NCBI GenBank assembly: GCA_040768665.1
Contig: JAXGMN010000016.1
Span: forward strand, 1 to 64,000
Origin: JABWBD01 sp040768665
Lineage (GTDB): Bacteria > Planctomycetota > Planctomycetia > Pirellulales > Thermoguttaceae
Direction: 5' to 3'
DNA length: 64,000 nt
The position numbers and the translations under genes were made by a program. Of the stretch, positions 18,559-26,113 are shown one piece after another. Each line of letters starts with the position of its first letter. Position 1 is the first letter of the stretch. The notes under the pieces were generated by a model that ran no database searches, was not told the DNA's origin, and was given only the letters and a program-made list of their open reading frames with translations.

Positions 18559-18795
18559 TCAGCCAACGGAAAATGTGAAAGACAAAAAAGACAAAAGAAA
18601 GACAAAAGGGGATAAGTCCAATTTCGTTACTCGTCGCGGGTTGACCTCACAATTGGACTTATCCCCTTTTTGATCCCCCGTGAGTGCGGCGAAAAGATCA
18701 TAGTCGCAGAGGCGGTTGTAGTTACCGCCGATGACCGGACGCATCTTCTGAGTACGAAATCTGTAGTCGATGTTGAGGTGGAAGTCAGAACTCAT
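18559..18795 (-). pseudogene. cassette gene interrupted by an 81-bp palindrome
   Basis: The ATG at 18795 follows attC-like site E by eight bases. The first 40 residues (SSDFHLNIDYRFRTQKMRPV, then NYNRLCDYDLFAALTG) look like a genuine cassette protein. At about 18677 the frame enters an 81-bp palindromic repeat and everything after it is repeat-encoded, up to a stop at 18559. The original 3' end and most of the next attC site are lost; only a GCCAACGG core at 18562-18569 remains. Confidence 0.6.
18597..18677. repeat. 81-bp palindromic repeat, copy 1
   Basis: The arms AAAGGGGATAAGTCCAATT and AATTGGACTTATCCCCTTT flank a short centre (TCGTTACTCGTCGCGGGTTG). It is identical to the copy at 19500-19580 except for one base (A to G in the right arm). 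Both copies lie inside the cassette array and each truncates a cassette gene. Confidence 0.9.
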
Positions 18796-18803
18796 TCTCT
18801 CAG

Positions 18804-18952
18804 GCCAACGGTCGACCCTGCCGACGCCAATGGTGGCGTCGGCGAGGGAGGTTGATTCTGTGTTAATTCTACGCACTTCTTGTCGTTTGCACCATCCTTC
18901 GAGGCGTCCGCGGCATGGATGTCGCGGCTTAACGGCCTCGATCATGTTGGCG
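18804..18952 (-). repeat. attC-like site E
   Basis: A 149-bp imperfect inverted repeat. In the minus direction it begins CGCCAACATGATCGAGGCC, then GCCGCGACATCCATGCCGCG and GACGCC, and ends GGCGTCGGCAGGGTCGACCGTTGGC. It starts five bases after the stop of the 84-residue cassette gene. Confidence 0.78.
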
Positions 18953-18957
18953 CGCCC

Positions 18958-19212
18958 CTAGCTGATTGCCGTGAGCATGAAAGCGACAATTTCCTCGTCT
19001 TCGACCACCGCATACCCTTCCATGCCGCTCAGCGGAAAGCCAGTCCATGTCTCGGGTGGTGAACGGAAGTACCAAAGTTCACGTCCAGATTTCAGCTTCG
19101 CCTGCAATTCTCTCCATTCTCCATTGACGCAGCCGAATGGGATGCCGTCAACGAGTTCTCGGGCTTCTGCCTCCTCTAACGTCAGAGGATGCTCCAACCA
19201 TTCGGGAATCAT
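18958..19212 (-). CDS. cassette gene: conserved small protein, unknown function
   Basis: An 84-residue acidic soluble protein from ATG 19212, with GGCAGGAG ahead of it at good spacing. Visible blocks are IPEWLEHPLTLEEAEARELV, GIPFGCVNGEWRELQAKLKS, ELWYFRSPPETWTGF and GYAVVEDEEIVAFMLTAIS. Similar small proteins occur in many bacteria without assigned function. The gene fills the space between attC-like sites E and F, with its stop directly against site E. It is the best-preserved cassette here, with a strong ribosome-binding site and intact frame. Confidence 0.75.
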   Translation of the reverse strand: MIPEWLEHPLTLEEAEARELVDGIPFGCVNGEWRELQAKLKSGRELWYFRSPPETWTGFPLSGMEGYAVVEDEEIVAFMLTAIS

Positions 19213-19249
19213 CTACTCCTGCCCGAAATTGCGGAAAGGCACTGGCTCT

Positions 19250-19395
19250 GCCAACGGAACGGAAGCCCGACGCCGCCGTGGCGACGGGCACGATCTTCAA
19301 TCTTCGTTCAACTCTACCACCTCGCCCCGCTCGGTACCACAGGGAAGGCGTTCGCCGCACGGATGCGGCGACTTAGCGGGCCTTCGATGTTGGCG
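19250..19395 (-). repeat. attC-like site F
   Basis: A 146-bp imperfect inverted repeat. In the minus direction: CGCCAACATCGAAGGCCCGC, GTCGCCGCATCCGTGCGGCG, AACGCC, then GTCGCCACGGCGGCGTCGGG and CCGTTCCGTTGGC. The inner arms GCCCGCTAAGTCGCCGC and its partner can pair over most of their length. Confidence 0.78.
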
Positions 19396-19409
19396 GCTAC
19401 CCCAAACTT

Positions 19410-19499
19410 TCAATAGCCCGCGACCACGGTTCCCGCGACCTTTCCATCAATCATGTAGACCTCCAGTTTGCCCTTCTGACTCCTCCATCTCCAGCCTCG
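19410..19499 (-). pseudogene. 3' remnant of a cassette gene
   Basis: Upstream of attC-like site F in the reading direction, a minus frame ends RGWRWRSQKGKLEVYMIDGK then VAGTVVAGY and a stop at 19410-19412, 15 bases before the site. Its 5' part is missing because the second 81-bp palindrome starts at 19500. The distance from stop to site matches the intact cassettes. Confidence 0.5.
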
Positions 19500-19580
19500 G
19501 AAAGACAAAAGGGGATAAGTCCAATTTCGTTACTCGTCGCGGGTTGACCTCACAATTGGACTTGTCCCCTTTTTGATCCC
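19500..19580. repeat. 81-bp palindromic repeat, copy 2
   Basis: It differs from the copy at 18597-18677 by one base. It forms the upstream border of the cassette array and truncates the cassette gene at 19410-19499. Confidence 0.9.
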
Positions 19581-19634
19581 ACGTTCAAAGCGGAACGATG
19601 CGTGGGGACCGATCCCCTTACGTCCGAAACCGCC

Positions 19635-19947
19635 CCTCTATTCGATCCGCGCCACGACGACTGGAGCGAGCATTTCCGCTGGTCGCGGGACGGAACTCGG
19701 ATCATCGGCCTGACCCGTCGGGTCGAGCGACGGTCAATGCGCTCCAGTTAAATCATCCACTGATTCTTGCCACACGGGAACTCTGGACGTAACCGTTCAC
19801 GGGGCGGAAGAGAGGGGGACAGGTCCATGTGTTCGGCCAACGTCTTTGTCGGCGAAATGCCTCGATTAGCCGAAAAATGGACCAGTCCCCGGCCGCCCCG
19901 TGAACGGTTACCTCTGGATTCGTGCAGGAGTTCACCCTCCCAAATAA
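19635..19947 (+). pseudogene. C-terminal remnant of an HNH endonuclease-like gene, split by a MITE
   Basis: The frame from 19635 reads PLFDPRHDDWSEHFRWSRDG and TRIIGLT, the typical ending region of a family of HNH endonucleases. A single-base shift near 19713 leads to GRATVNALQLNHPLILATRE and LW. Here a MITE (19788-19911) is inserted; beyond it, starting from the duplicated CTCTGGA, the lost ending IRAGVHPPK and a stop (19945-19947) can be read. The N-terminal catalytic part is absent. The gene is dead, but it records the insertion precisely. Confidence 0.7.
19788..19911. mobile_element. MITE-like palindromic element, copy 3
   Basis: It has perfect 19-bp terminal inverted repeats, GTAACCGTTCACGGGGCGG and its complement, and inner arms GACAGGTCCATG and AAATGGACCAGTCC. 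It is flanked by CTCTGGA at 19781-19787 and 19912-19918. It interrupts the last codons of the HNH remnant, which can be restored by deleting the element and one copy of the flanking repeat. Confidence 0.88.
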
Positions 19948-20156
19948 GGCGGCTCCGGCGGGGGCAAATCTCGTCTTTCGTTTTCTTGTGTGGCCAAAGG
20001 TGACACCAGCCGTTGCCGGAAGTGGGCTAGCGACTTCTGCACTGACCCGCTGCTGGCAAGGAAAGCGGGTATCGTCTGTGGTGCCGATTGGCGCATGAAC
20101 CTCGGGAATCCATCGGGTGCCCAGCAACTGTCCAAGCAACAGGAGATCCAAAGCCG

Positions 20157-21359
20157 ATGAAGAGCCGACGCGACTTTCTGAAGGCCGCAAGCGTGCTGCC
20201 TTTTGCGGGCCTGCTTGAAGGTCCTTCTCTGTTGCTGAATGAAATGGAGGCTCGTGATGCTCTGGAACCGATCTATGCCGGCAAGCCGATGAGCTATTGG
20301 CTGGCCACGCTCAACAGTCGGGATTATGACCGGGACGTGTACGACTTGGGCGAGCAGTGGATGTTTCGCCATTTTGGGGACGCCGCCGTGCCGGGACTCG
20401 TCGAGGCCCTCAGAGAGGATTACGGGTTGTCGGCGGCGATCGAATTGGACGGGATCGGCAGCCCAGCAACCGTACGGGCGTTAACGCCGGCTCTGAAGCA
20501 CGAAGATCGACGCGTGCGAATAGGGGCGGCCACAACCATGTACGGCATTGGCCTATCCAAGCCCCGGTTCAGGCCTGAACTGATCCCTGCCTTTCGTGAA
20601 GCATTCCCGATTCTTGCTGAAGTGCTGAAGACGGACCGAGAACCCCAGGTAGCTGAGACGGCCGGATGGATTCTGTTCGAGTTTGCTCCGAAGATGGACC
20701 CGATGTTCCCGCTTCCGGTGAAGATATCGGAATACGACGGCGCGGGCTTCTGGGCAAAGCTTGTACAACGATTCCCAAAGCACTTCCAAGCTGAGGAGAT
20801 TGTTCCCCTGCTGGTGGCCCGATTGGGCGACGCAAATGCCAAAGTCCGCTTGGAAGTGGCCCAGACTCTGCCAATGTATGAACCGGATCATCCCGGGATC
20901 GTTCCCATCTTCGTGGAATATGCGACGGAAAGAGAGCACATCACGGCCCTCGAATTCTCGGGACTTGACCGGATTGCTCCGAAGGCCCTGCCTGCCTTAC
21001 GAGAGGCACTCAGCAATGAGCACCCAAAAACCCTGACCTCGATACTCCACGCCCTCGCTTGGAGCCGCTCCCCTGCGGTGATTCCCACTCTGGCCGAAGG
21101 ACTGGATGATGAATCCTCGGAGGTCCGTTGTCAGGCGGTGTCGAGTCTGTACTTCATAAAGTCTCCTTTGGCTGTGCCGCTCGTGATCCGGGCACTACAG
21201 GACGGCGATCGCCACGTGCGGAACTCCGCCCGCTGGGTCTTTAAGAATCGCGACGACGTGGCTTTGGCAGCATGGCCCGAACTGCTCGGACTGCTGGAGC
21301 CTCTTAACCGGGAGCCGGCGACGGAGTCTTGCCGACGTACCGTACCCCTGGTATCATAA
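20157..21359 (+). CDS. exported HEAT-repeat protein with Tat-type signal
   Basis: A 400-residue protein starting at ATG 20157 with MKSRRDFLKAASVLPFAGLL, a twin-arginine export signal. The rest is built of HEAT-type helical repeats: PATVRALTPALKHEDRRVRI, LVARLGDANAKVRLEVAQTL, ALREALSNEHPKTLTSILHA, LAEGLDDESSEVRCQAVSSL and LVIRALQDGDRHVRNSARWV. Such repeats act as protein-binding scaffolds; no catalytic site was seen. The start was placed at the SRRDF motif because the upstream in-frame sequence is not signal-like. It precedes the 21456-27394 gene set on the same strand by about 100 bases and may belong to it. Confidence 0.75.
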   Translation: MKSRRDFLKAASVLPFAGLLEGPSLLLNEMEARDALEPIYAGKPMSYWLATLNSRDYDRDVYDLGEQWMFRHFGDAAVPGLVEALREDYGLSAAIELDGIGSPATVRALTPALKHEDRRVRIGAATTMYGIGLSKPRFRPELIPAFREAFPILAEVLKTDREPQVAETAGWILFEFAPKMDPMFPLPVKISEYDGAGFWAKLVQRFPKHFQAEEIVPLLVARLGDANAKVRLEVAQTLPMYEPDHPGIVPIFVEYATEREHITALEFSGLDRIAPKALPALREALSNEHPKTLTSILHALAWSRSPAVIPTLAEGLDDESSEVRCQAVSSLYFIKSPLAVPLVIRALQDGDRHVRNSARWVFKNRDDVALAAWPELLGLLEPLNREPATESCRRTVPLVS

Positions 21360-21455
21360 CCCTGCATACAGTGGGGTTGTCCGCCCACGGCTCCCACGTG
21401 CCGATGCCAGAGGCGTCAACCGGTAAATGTGGACTGCCCGCAGTAGGAGGGGGCC

Positions 21456-22586
21456 ATGAGCGTAAAGCGATGTCATGGCGGCGGTTGGGCGTTGGGGACG
21501 ATGGTCGCTACCCTTGTGAGCGTATCAGTCTCCGGCCTTGTGAGCGTCTCGACTGCGTTGGGCCAAGCCGAGCCGCCACCCCGGGCCCATGTCTTGCTGC
21601 CGCCCGCATACGGCGCAACTCCGCTATCGACGGTGATCCAGGCGGAAGCATCCTATATTCAGTCCGTGGGCGACTACCTCGAGTCGGCGGCGATTGCCCG
21701 GCGCCACCACGCCATCGCTGCCGAACACGAAATGCGCAACGCCCTGAAATGGGTGGAAACCTACTTCGAGCGGCGTGCCCTGAATCGTGCGTATCGCCTC
21801 AAGGAAGACCCTCCCTACCTGGACAAGGAAGCGAAACGCCATGACCAGAAGAGGCGAGTGATCGTCGACCAATCCTATCTGAGTATCAAGGGCGACCCGA
21901 CGGACGAGTTGAACTGGCTTCTGGACGAACTGTCGGAAAGTTGGCTGGCATACAAGTACCTGCCCGGAAACCGCTCGCTCGCCGATTCCGAGTTCGATGA
22001 TGAGCTCAATCCCGACGATATCAGGCACATTCGGCTGAGCGACGGCGGCAAAGTGGGCGGAAAGCAACTGGTCTTCCGCGCCGCCGATGCGAATGCCTTC
22101 GAGGCAAAGTGGCCAGTCGCCCTCCGAGGGCAGGAGTTCGACGACGCGAGGGAGTATTTCGAAACGGTCCGCGACGCGGTTGCCGGCGAGGTCCGCAACA
22201 GTGGAAAACTTACCGTGGACGCGCAAAATCGGCTCATGGAGGCGGTCGACCACCTCTCGGCGGAATTCAACCGTTACTACACCCACGAGCGGCGGACGAC
22301 TTCGTCCGCCGATTTCCTCGTATATCAGTCGGGAAAACGGTTTCTTCAGTCTCTGGCGGGGAGCGTCTACCGTGCCGTCGACACGGGCGAGATTTACGGC
22401 TTCGACGGTTCGTACCGCTTCAAGGGCGACAGCGTTGTGGACCTGGTCGACCACTTGTACGAGTTGGGGCTCCACTTCGTTTCGCCGGAACCCGGCGACG
22501 AGGGCGTTTATCAGAAGCTCTTCTATGCGATGCGAAACCTCTACACGAGGCTCGGCGCGCAGGAAGAAGGCAAGTCCGGATCCTGA
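21456..22586 (+). CDS. secreted protein of unknown function
   Basis: A 376-residue protein with a signal peptide (TMVATLVSVSVSGLVSVSTA, cleavage near LGQA). The mature part is mainly helical with many charged residues: HHAIAAEHEMRNALKWVETY, LNRAYRLKEDPPYLDKEAKR and DELNWLLDELSESWLAYKYL. No family or active site was recognised. An AGGAGGGGGCC ribosome-binding site precedes the ATG at 21456. It lies 35 bases upstream of the FHA/protease-like gene and is probably cotranscribed with it, the Hsp70 and the J-like gene. Confidence 0.7.
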   Translation: MSVKRCHGGGWALGTMVATLVSVSVSGLVSVSTALGQAEPPPRAHVLLPPAYGATPLSTVIQAEASYIQSVGDYLESAAIARRHHAIAAEHEMRNALKWVETYFERRALNRAYRLKEDPPYLDKEAKRHDQKRRVIVDQSYLSIKGDPTDELNWLLDELSESWLAYKYLPGNRSLADSEFDDELNPDDIRHIRLSDGGKVGGKQLVFRAADANAFEAKWPVALRGQEFDDAREYFETVRDAVAGEVRNSGKLTVDAQNRLMEAVDHLSAEFNRYYTHERRTTSSADFLVYQSGKRFLQSLAGSVYRAVDTGEIYGFDGSYRFKGDSVVDLVDHLYELGLHFVSPEPGDEGVYQKLFYAMRNLYTRLGAQEEGKSGS

Positions 22587-22621
22587 CCGTTGCGTTATCG
22601 ATACCTCCACGGCACGCTTCC

Positions 22622-24121
22622 ATGGCAGTTGAAATCGTCATCCACTCCGGTGAGAGGCAGGGTGAATCGCTTCGATTTGATGCGCGCGAGATCCGCGTTG
22701 GTGATCGGCCTGAATTCGAGGTCTATTTCAATCCGGGCACCGATGAGCCGGCTCGCAACCAGTCGGCGATTTTTCGGCTTGAGCCCGACGGTTGGAAGAT
22801 TCACAACACCGGCGTTCGCGAGGTCCTGGTCAACGAAGATTTGGTCACTTCCTCGGCGAGGATTCGCTCGGGCGATATGATCCGGATGTCGCCCGACGGA
22901 CCTGACTTCTCGTTCAGTCTGCTGAGCGGGCTTTCCCAAGCGGCGGGCCTGACGCCCGGCACGGCGGCGAAATTGCCCGATTCCTCTGCTGTTGCCGCGC
23001 AGGAGGAGCAACCGCCGAAGCTCCCTGCATCCGAACCGGCAAGTTCCGAGCAGCAGTCGATGCCGCCACCCGGCCATCCGACTGTGCTTACCGGGGCTGC
23101 CCAGCGAGCCGTCGGACTCGCCGTGGCCGGACTGGCCGTGATCGTCCTCCTGGGATGGCTGGTGTGGGGAGGACCCGGTACCGACCGGCTGGTCGGCAAC
23201 GCCGCGGTCCCGCCGACGACCGAGCCCGAGATCGATTCGGACAACGGGACATCCGACAAACAGCCCGACGGCGCCAGCGCCCAGACCGGCGCCGAGTCGC
23301 ACTCGGGCGCAGACCAATCGGCGGCCGGGCAGTACGCAGCAAGACCGGCGACGCACGAAGCGCCGCAAGCAAAACCGGACCCCTGGGCATCGGCGGTGAA
23401 GCGAATCGAACCGGCGCTGGTTCTCTTCCAAGTGGAGGATCCGAAGTCGAGTTCCGTCTGGCCCTTTGCGACAGGTTGTGCGATTGATCCGCAGACAATC
23501 CTGACCAGTGCTACCGTGGGTTCGGAACTCGAGAAGTTCCGTGCCGACGGCTGGCAGGCCTGGGCGATTCGCCTGTCGGACGAATCGAAATACATGTTGA
23601 AGGAGATCCGTGTTCACGTCGGCCATACGGCCTCGGAAAGCGAACCGGAAAAGCGGGTCTATTTCGACGTCGCCCGGGTCATCGTTCAAGGCACGCTCCC
23701 CGCGACGGCGCAGCTTGCCGGCACCGAGTCGCTCGCGGAACTCGACCGTGGCTATCCGATCGCCTGGTGCGGGATTCCGCACGACGGCGAAGCGATCAAC
23801 CGTTTCCAGAGTTTTTCCGCGGAGTCGGCGGCGGGGAAGGTGTTTGTGATCACGTCGCTGCCACCGTCGCCCGGCGGCCCGAGGTTGCTGCATCTCAACG
23901 TTCCGATCCCTGAAAACGTCATCGGCAGCCCGCTCATCAACCCGGATGGCAAGATCGTTGCCGTCTATTGCTCGCCGGCGGCAAGCGAGGCTCAAGGAGC
24001 CCGGCCGCTGAACCTGCACTACGCTCTCGTCGTGGAGCCGCAACTCCTCGGGCTCTCAGAAGGATCGGAGAGCGAGAAAGTGTGGGTCGCGCCAAAAGGG
24101 AAAATGACGAATGACGAATGA
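22622..24121 (+). CDS. membrane protein with degenerate FHA domain and trypsin-like (probably inactive) domain
   Basis: A 499-residue protein starting at ATG 22622. Residues 1-100 resemble an FHA domain (EIRVGDRPEFEVYFNPG, NQSAIFRLEPDGWKIHNTGV, VNEDLV, IRSGDMIRMS), but the conserved Ser and His of the phosphopeptide-binding loop are not visible. A Pro-rich linker leads to one membrane span (about 163-183, AVGLAVAGLAVIVLLGWLVW). Residues 255-480 resemble a trypsin-like protease fold: FATGCAIDPQTILTSATV stands where active enzymes have TNAHV, and NVIGSPLINPDGKIVAVY replaces the GNSGGPL loop. The catalytic His appears lost, so it may be a pseudoprotease. The frame upstream of 22622 overlaps the previous gene and was not used. 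Confidence 0.65.
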   Translation: MAVEIVIHSGERQGESLRFDAREIRVGDRPEFEVYFNPGTDEPARNQSAIFRLEPDGWKIHNTGVREVLVNEDLVTSSARIRSGDMIRMSPDGPDFSFSLLSGLSQAAGLTPGTAAKLPDSSAVAAQEEQPPKLPASEPASSEQQSMPPPGHPTVLTGAAQRAVGLAVAGLAVIVLLGWLVWGGPGTDRLVGNAAVPPTTEPEIDSDNGTSDKQPDGASAQTGAESHSGADQSAAGQYAARPATHEAPQAKPDPWASAVKRIEPALVLFQVEDPKSSSVWPFATGCAIDPQTILTSATVGSELEKFRADGWQAWAIRLSDESKYMLKEIRVHVGHTASESEPEKRVYFDVARVIVQGTLPATAQLAGTESLAELDRGYPIAWCGIPHDGEAINRFQSFSAESAAGKVFVITSLPPSPGGPRLLHLNVPIPENVIGSPLINPDGKIVAVYCSPAASEAQGARPLNLHYALVVEPQLLGLSEGSESEKVWVAPKGKMTNDE

Positions 24122-24166
24122 CGAACGACCAATGACCAATGACCACTGACCACTGACAACCAACCA
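24108..24166 (+). repeat. short tandem ATGACCA-type repeats
   Basis: Degenerate 7-10-bp direct repeats (ATGACGA, ATGACGAACGACCA, ATGACCA, ACCACTGACC) span the end of the FHA gene and the 45-bp gap before the Hsp70 gene. They encode the last residues of the FHA protein. No ribosome-binding site is visible in them. Confidence 0.6.
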
Positions 24167-26104
24167 ATGCCGAATGACCAGCCCCCCCTCGGCATCGACC
24201 TGGGTACTACGTATTGCGTCGTTGCCTACCTCGATTCGTCGGGCCGCCCCACGAGCATCGTCAACAGTGCGGGTGACCTGCTCACACCCAGCGCGGTAGT
24301 TTTTGAGGACGGGGAAGTCATCGTGGGCAAGGAGGCGGTGAAAAGCGGTCCCGTTGTTCCGGACGGCTTCGCCGATTGTTTCAAGCGAGACATGGGCCGG
24401 TCCAGCTTTCGTCGCCGCATACTGAGCCGGGAAATCCCACCCGAGGTTCTCAACGGTTTTCTCCTCGCACGCCTGAGGCAGGATGCCGAGAGACGGATCG
24501 GCCCGGTCCGGCAGGCGGTGATCACCGTCCCCGCCTTCTTCGATGAGACGCGCCGGAAGGCGACACAAGATGCCGGCCGACTTGCCGGGATCGACGTGTT
24601 GGACATCATCAACGAGCCGACGGCCGCGGCGATCGCCTTCGGCTGGTACCATGCGATGGCCTGCGCAGAATCCCCCGCCCGCCACCGCGTGCTCGTGTAC
24701 GATCTCGGCGGCGGTACCTTCGACGTCACGATCCTCGAGATCAACGGCAGCGAGTTTCGAACGCTGGCCACCGATGGAGACGTGCAGCTTGGCGGCAAGG
24801 ACTTTGACGAGCGGCTCGTCAACTACCTGGCCGAGCACTTTATGGTCGAGCACGGCGTCGACCCCCGCAGCGATCCGAGCGACGCCATTCAACTCTGGTG
24901 CGATGCGCAAGACATCAAGCATGCCCTGACGGAGCGTCAGAAAACCTCAGCGGTCGTCTTCCATGCGGGCGTTCGTGTGCGGCGGGAAGTGAGCCGCGCC
25001 GAGTTCGAAGACCTGACGAGAGACCTCCTGGAGAGGACCGAGAGCACCACGGCGCTGGTGGTCAAGCAGGCGGGGCTGGCCTGGTCGGACATCGACAAGG
25101 TCCTTCTGGTCGGCGGTTCCACGCGGATGCCGATGGTGGCCGAGATGCTCCGCAGAGTGACCGGCAAGGAGCCCGATCGATCGCAGTCACCCGACGAGGT
25201 CGTCGCTCACGGGGCGGCGCTGTACGCGGGCATGCTTATGGACAAGGATCCCACGCCGCAGGCGAATCGCGTCCGGTTGGTCAACGTCAATTCGCACAGC
25301 CTGGGAGTCGTGGGGATCCGCGTCGAGACCGGTGAGCGAGTCAACGCGATCCTGATTCCGAAGAATACCCCGCTCCCATGCCGAAAGGTAAAGCGGTTCC
25401 GCACCGCCCGCGACGGCCAGGCCGATGTTCAGGTCACGGTAGTTGAAGGCGAGAGCCCCCGCCCGGAACACTGCATCACGCTGGGCCAGTGTGTTGTCCG
25501 CGATCTGCCGCCGGGGCTGCCCAAGGGGAGCGGGATTGAAGTGGAATACACGTATGCCGCAAACGGACGAATTTCCGTCCGGGCTCGCGTTCCTTCGGTT
25601 CGTCAGTCCGCCTCGGTGGAAATCCATCGGAACCAGTCCCGAGACCTGGAAGACCTCGAAACGTGGCGAAAGCGGCTTTGCGGCCCGGTGCCAGCGGTGG
25701 CAGCGCAGGCCGGCAGCGATTCCACCGATCGGGCGGCGCTGATCAAGGCCCTCGACGACCTGTACGCCGAGGCGGGGGAACGAGCCGCCGGCATGGACTT
25801 GCCGCCTGAACTGGAGAAGGGAAAGCGTGCGCTGCACGCGGCCGTCCAGCAAACCGGCGCGGCCCAAGCCGCGGTCGAACAGGCCGAGGCCGCTCGCCAG
25901 ACGGCTTTTGGCCCGCAAGAGACCGCCCGCTCCTCGGCCGAAGCCGCCCAGGCCCGCCAGGCCCTGCAGCGAGCCCGGACGAACGCTCGCTTTGCGCAGA
26001 TCGTGCTGGGACGCGACTGCCTCCGTGCGGGAATCGTGCCCGCGGAGTTCGAACCGCGTATGGTCCAGGTACGCCAGATTCAAGAGAGGCTCCGGCCTCG
26101 GTAA
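24167..26104 (+). CDS. divergent Hsp70 (DnaK-like) chaperone
   Basis: A 645-residue Hsp70 homologue. The ATPase domain has all nucleotide motifs: GIDLGTTYCVVAYLDSSG (residues 9-26), ITVPAFFDETRRKATQDAGR, NEPTAAAIAFG, VYDLGGGTFDVTILE and LLVGGSTRMPMVAEML. The linker and substrate domain differ from DnaK: the usual DVTPLSLGIE region reads NVNSHSLGVVGIRVETGERV. The C-terminal lid is an Ala-rich helical segment (QAAVEQAEAARQTAFGPQET). This is therefore a specialised paralogue, not the housekeeping DnaK. It sits between an FHA/protease-like gene and a J-like gene. No GrpE or canonical DnaJ is nearby. It is predicted to be cytoplasmic. Confidence 0.88.
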   Translation: MPNDQPPLGIDLGTTYCVVAYLDSSGRPTSIVNSAGDLLTPSAVVFEDGEVIVGKEAVKSGPVVPDGFADCFKRDMGRSSFRRRILSREIPPEVLNGFLLARLRQDAERRIGPVRQAVITVPAFFDETRRKATQDAGRLAGIDVLDIINEPTAAAIAFGWYHAMACAESPARHRVLVYDLGGGTFDVTILEINGSEFRTLATDGDVQLGGKDFDERLVNYLAEHFMVEHGVDPRSDPSDAIQLWCDAQDIKHALTERQKTSAVVFHAGVRVRREVSRAEFEDLTRDLLERTESTTALVVKQAGLAWSDIDKVLLVGGSTRMPMVAEMLRRVTGKEPDRSQSPDEVVAHGAALYAGMLMDKDPTPQANRVRLVNVNSHSLGVVGIRVETGERVNAILIPKNTPLPCRKVKRFRTARDGQADVQVTVVEGESPRPEHCITLGQCVVRDLPPGLPKGSGIEVEYTYAANGRISVRARVPSVRQSASVEIHRNQSRDLEDLETWRKRLCGPVPAVAAQAGSDSTDRAALIKALDDLYAEAGERAAGMDLPPELEKGKRALHAAVQQTGAAQAAVEQAEAARQTAFGPQETARSSAEAAQARQALQRARTNARFAQIVLGRDCLRAGIVPAEFEPRMVQVRQIQERLRPR

Positions 26105-26113
26105 CCGACGGGC

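Noticed and set aside
17144..19395. CRISPR array
   Set aside because: The repeats are about 150 bp, diverged and imperfectly palindromic, and the spacers contain ORFs; no cas genes are present.
19581..20156. Integron integrase upstream of the cassette array
   Set aside because: Only an HNH remnant and a MITE are found there; no tyrosine-recombinase motifs were seen in either strand.
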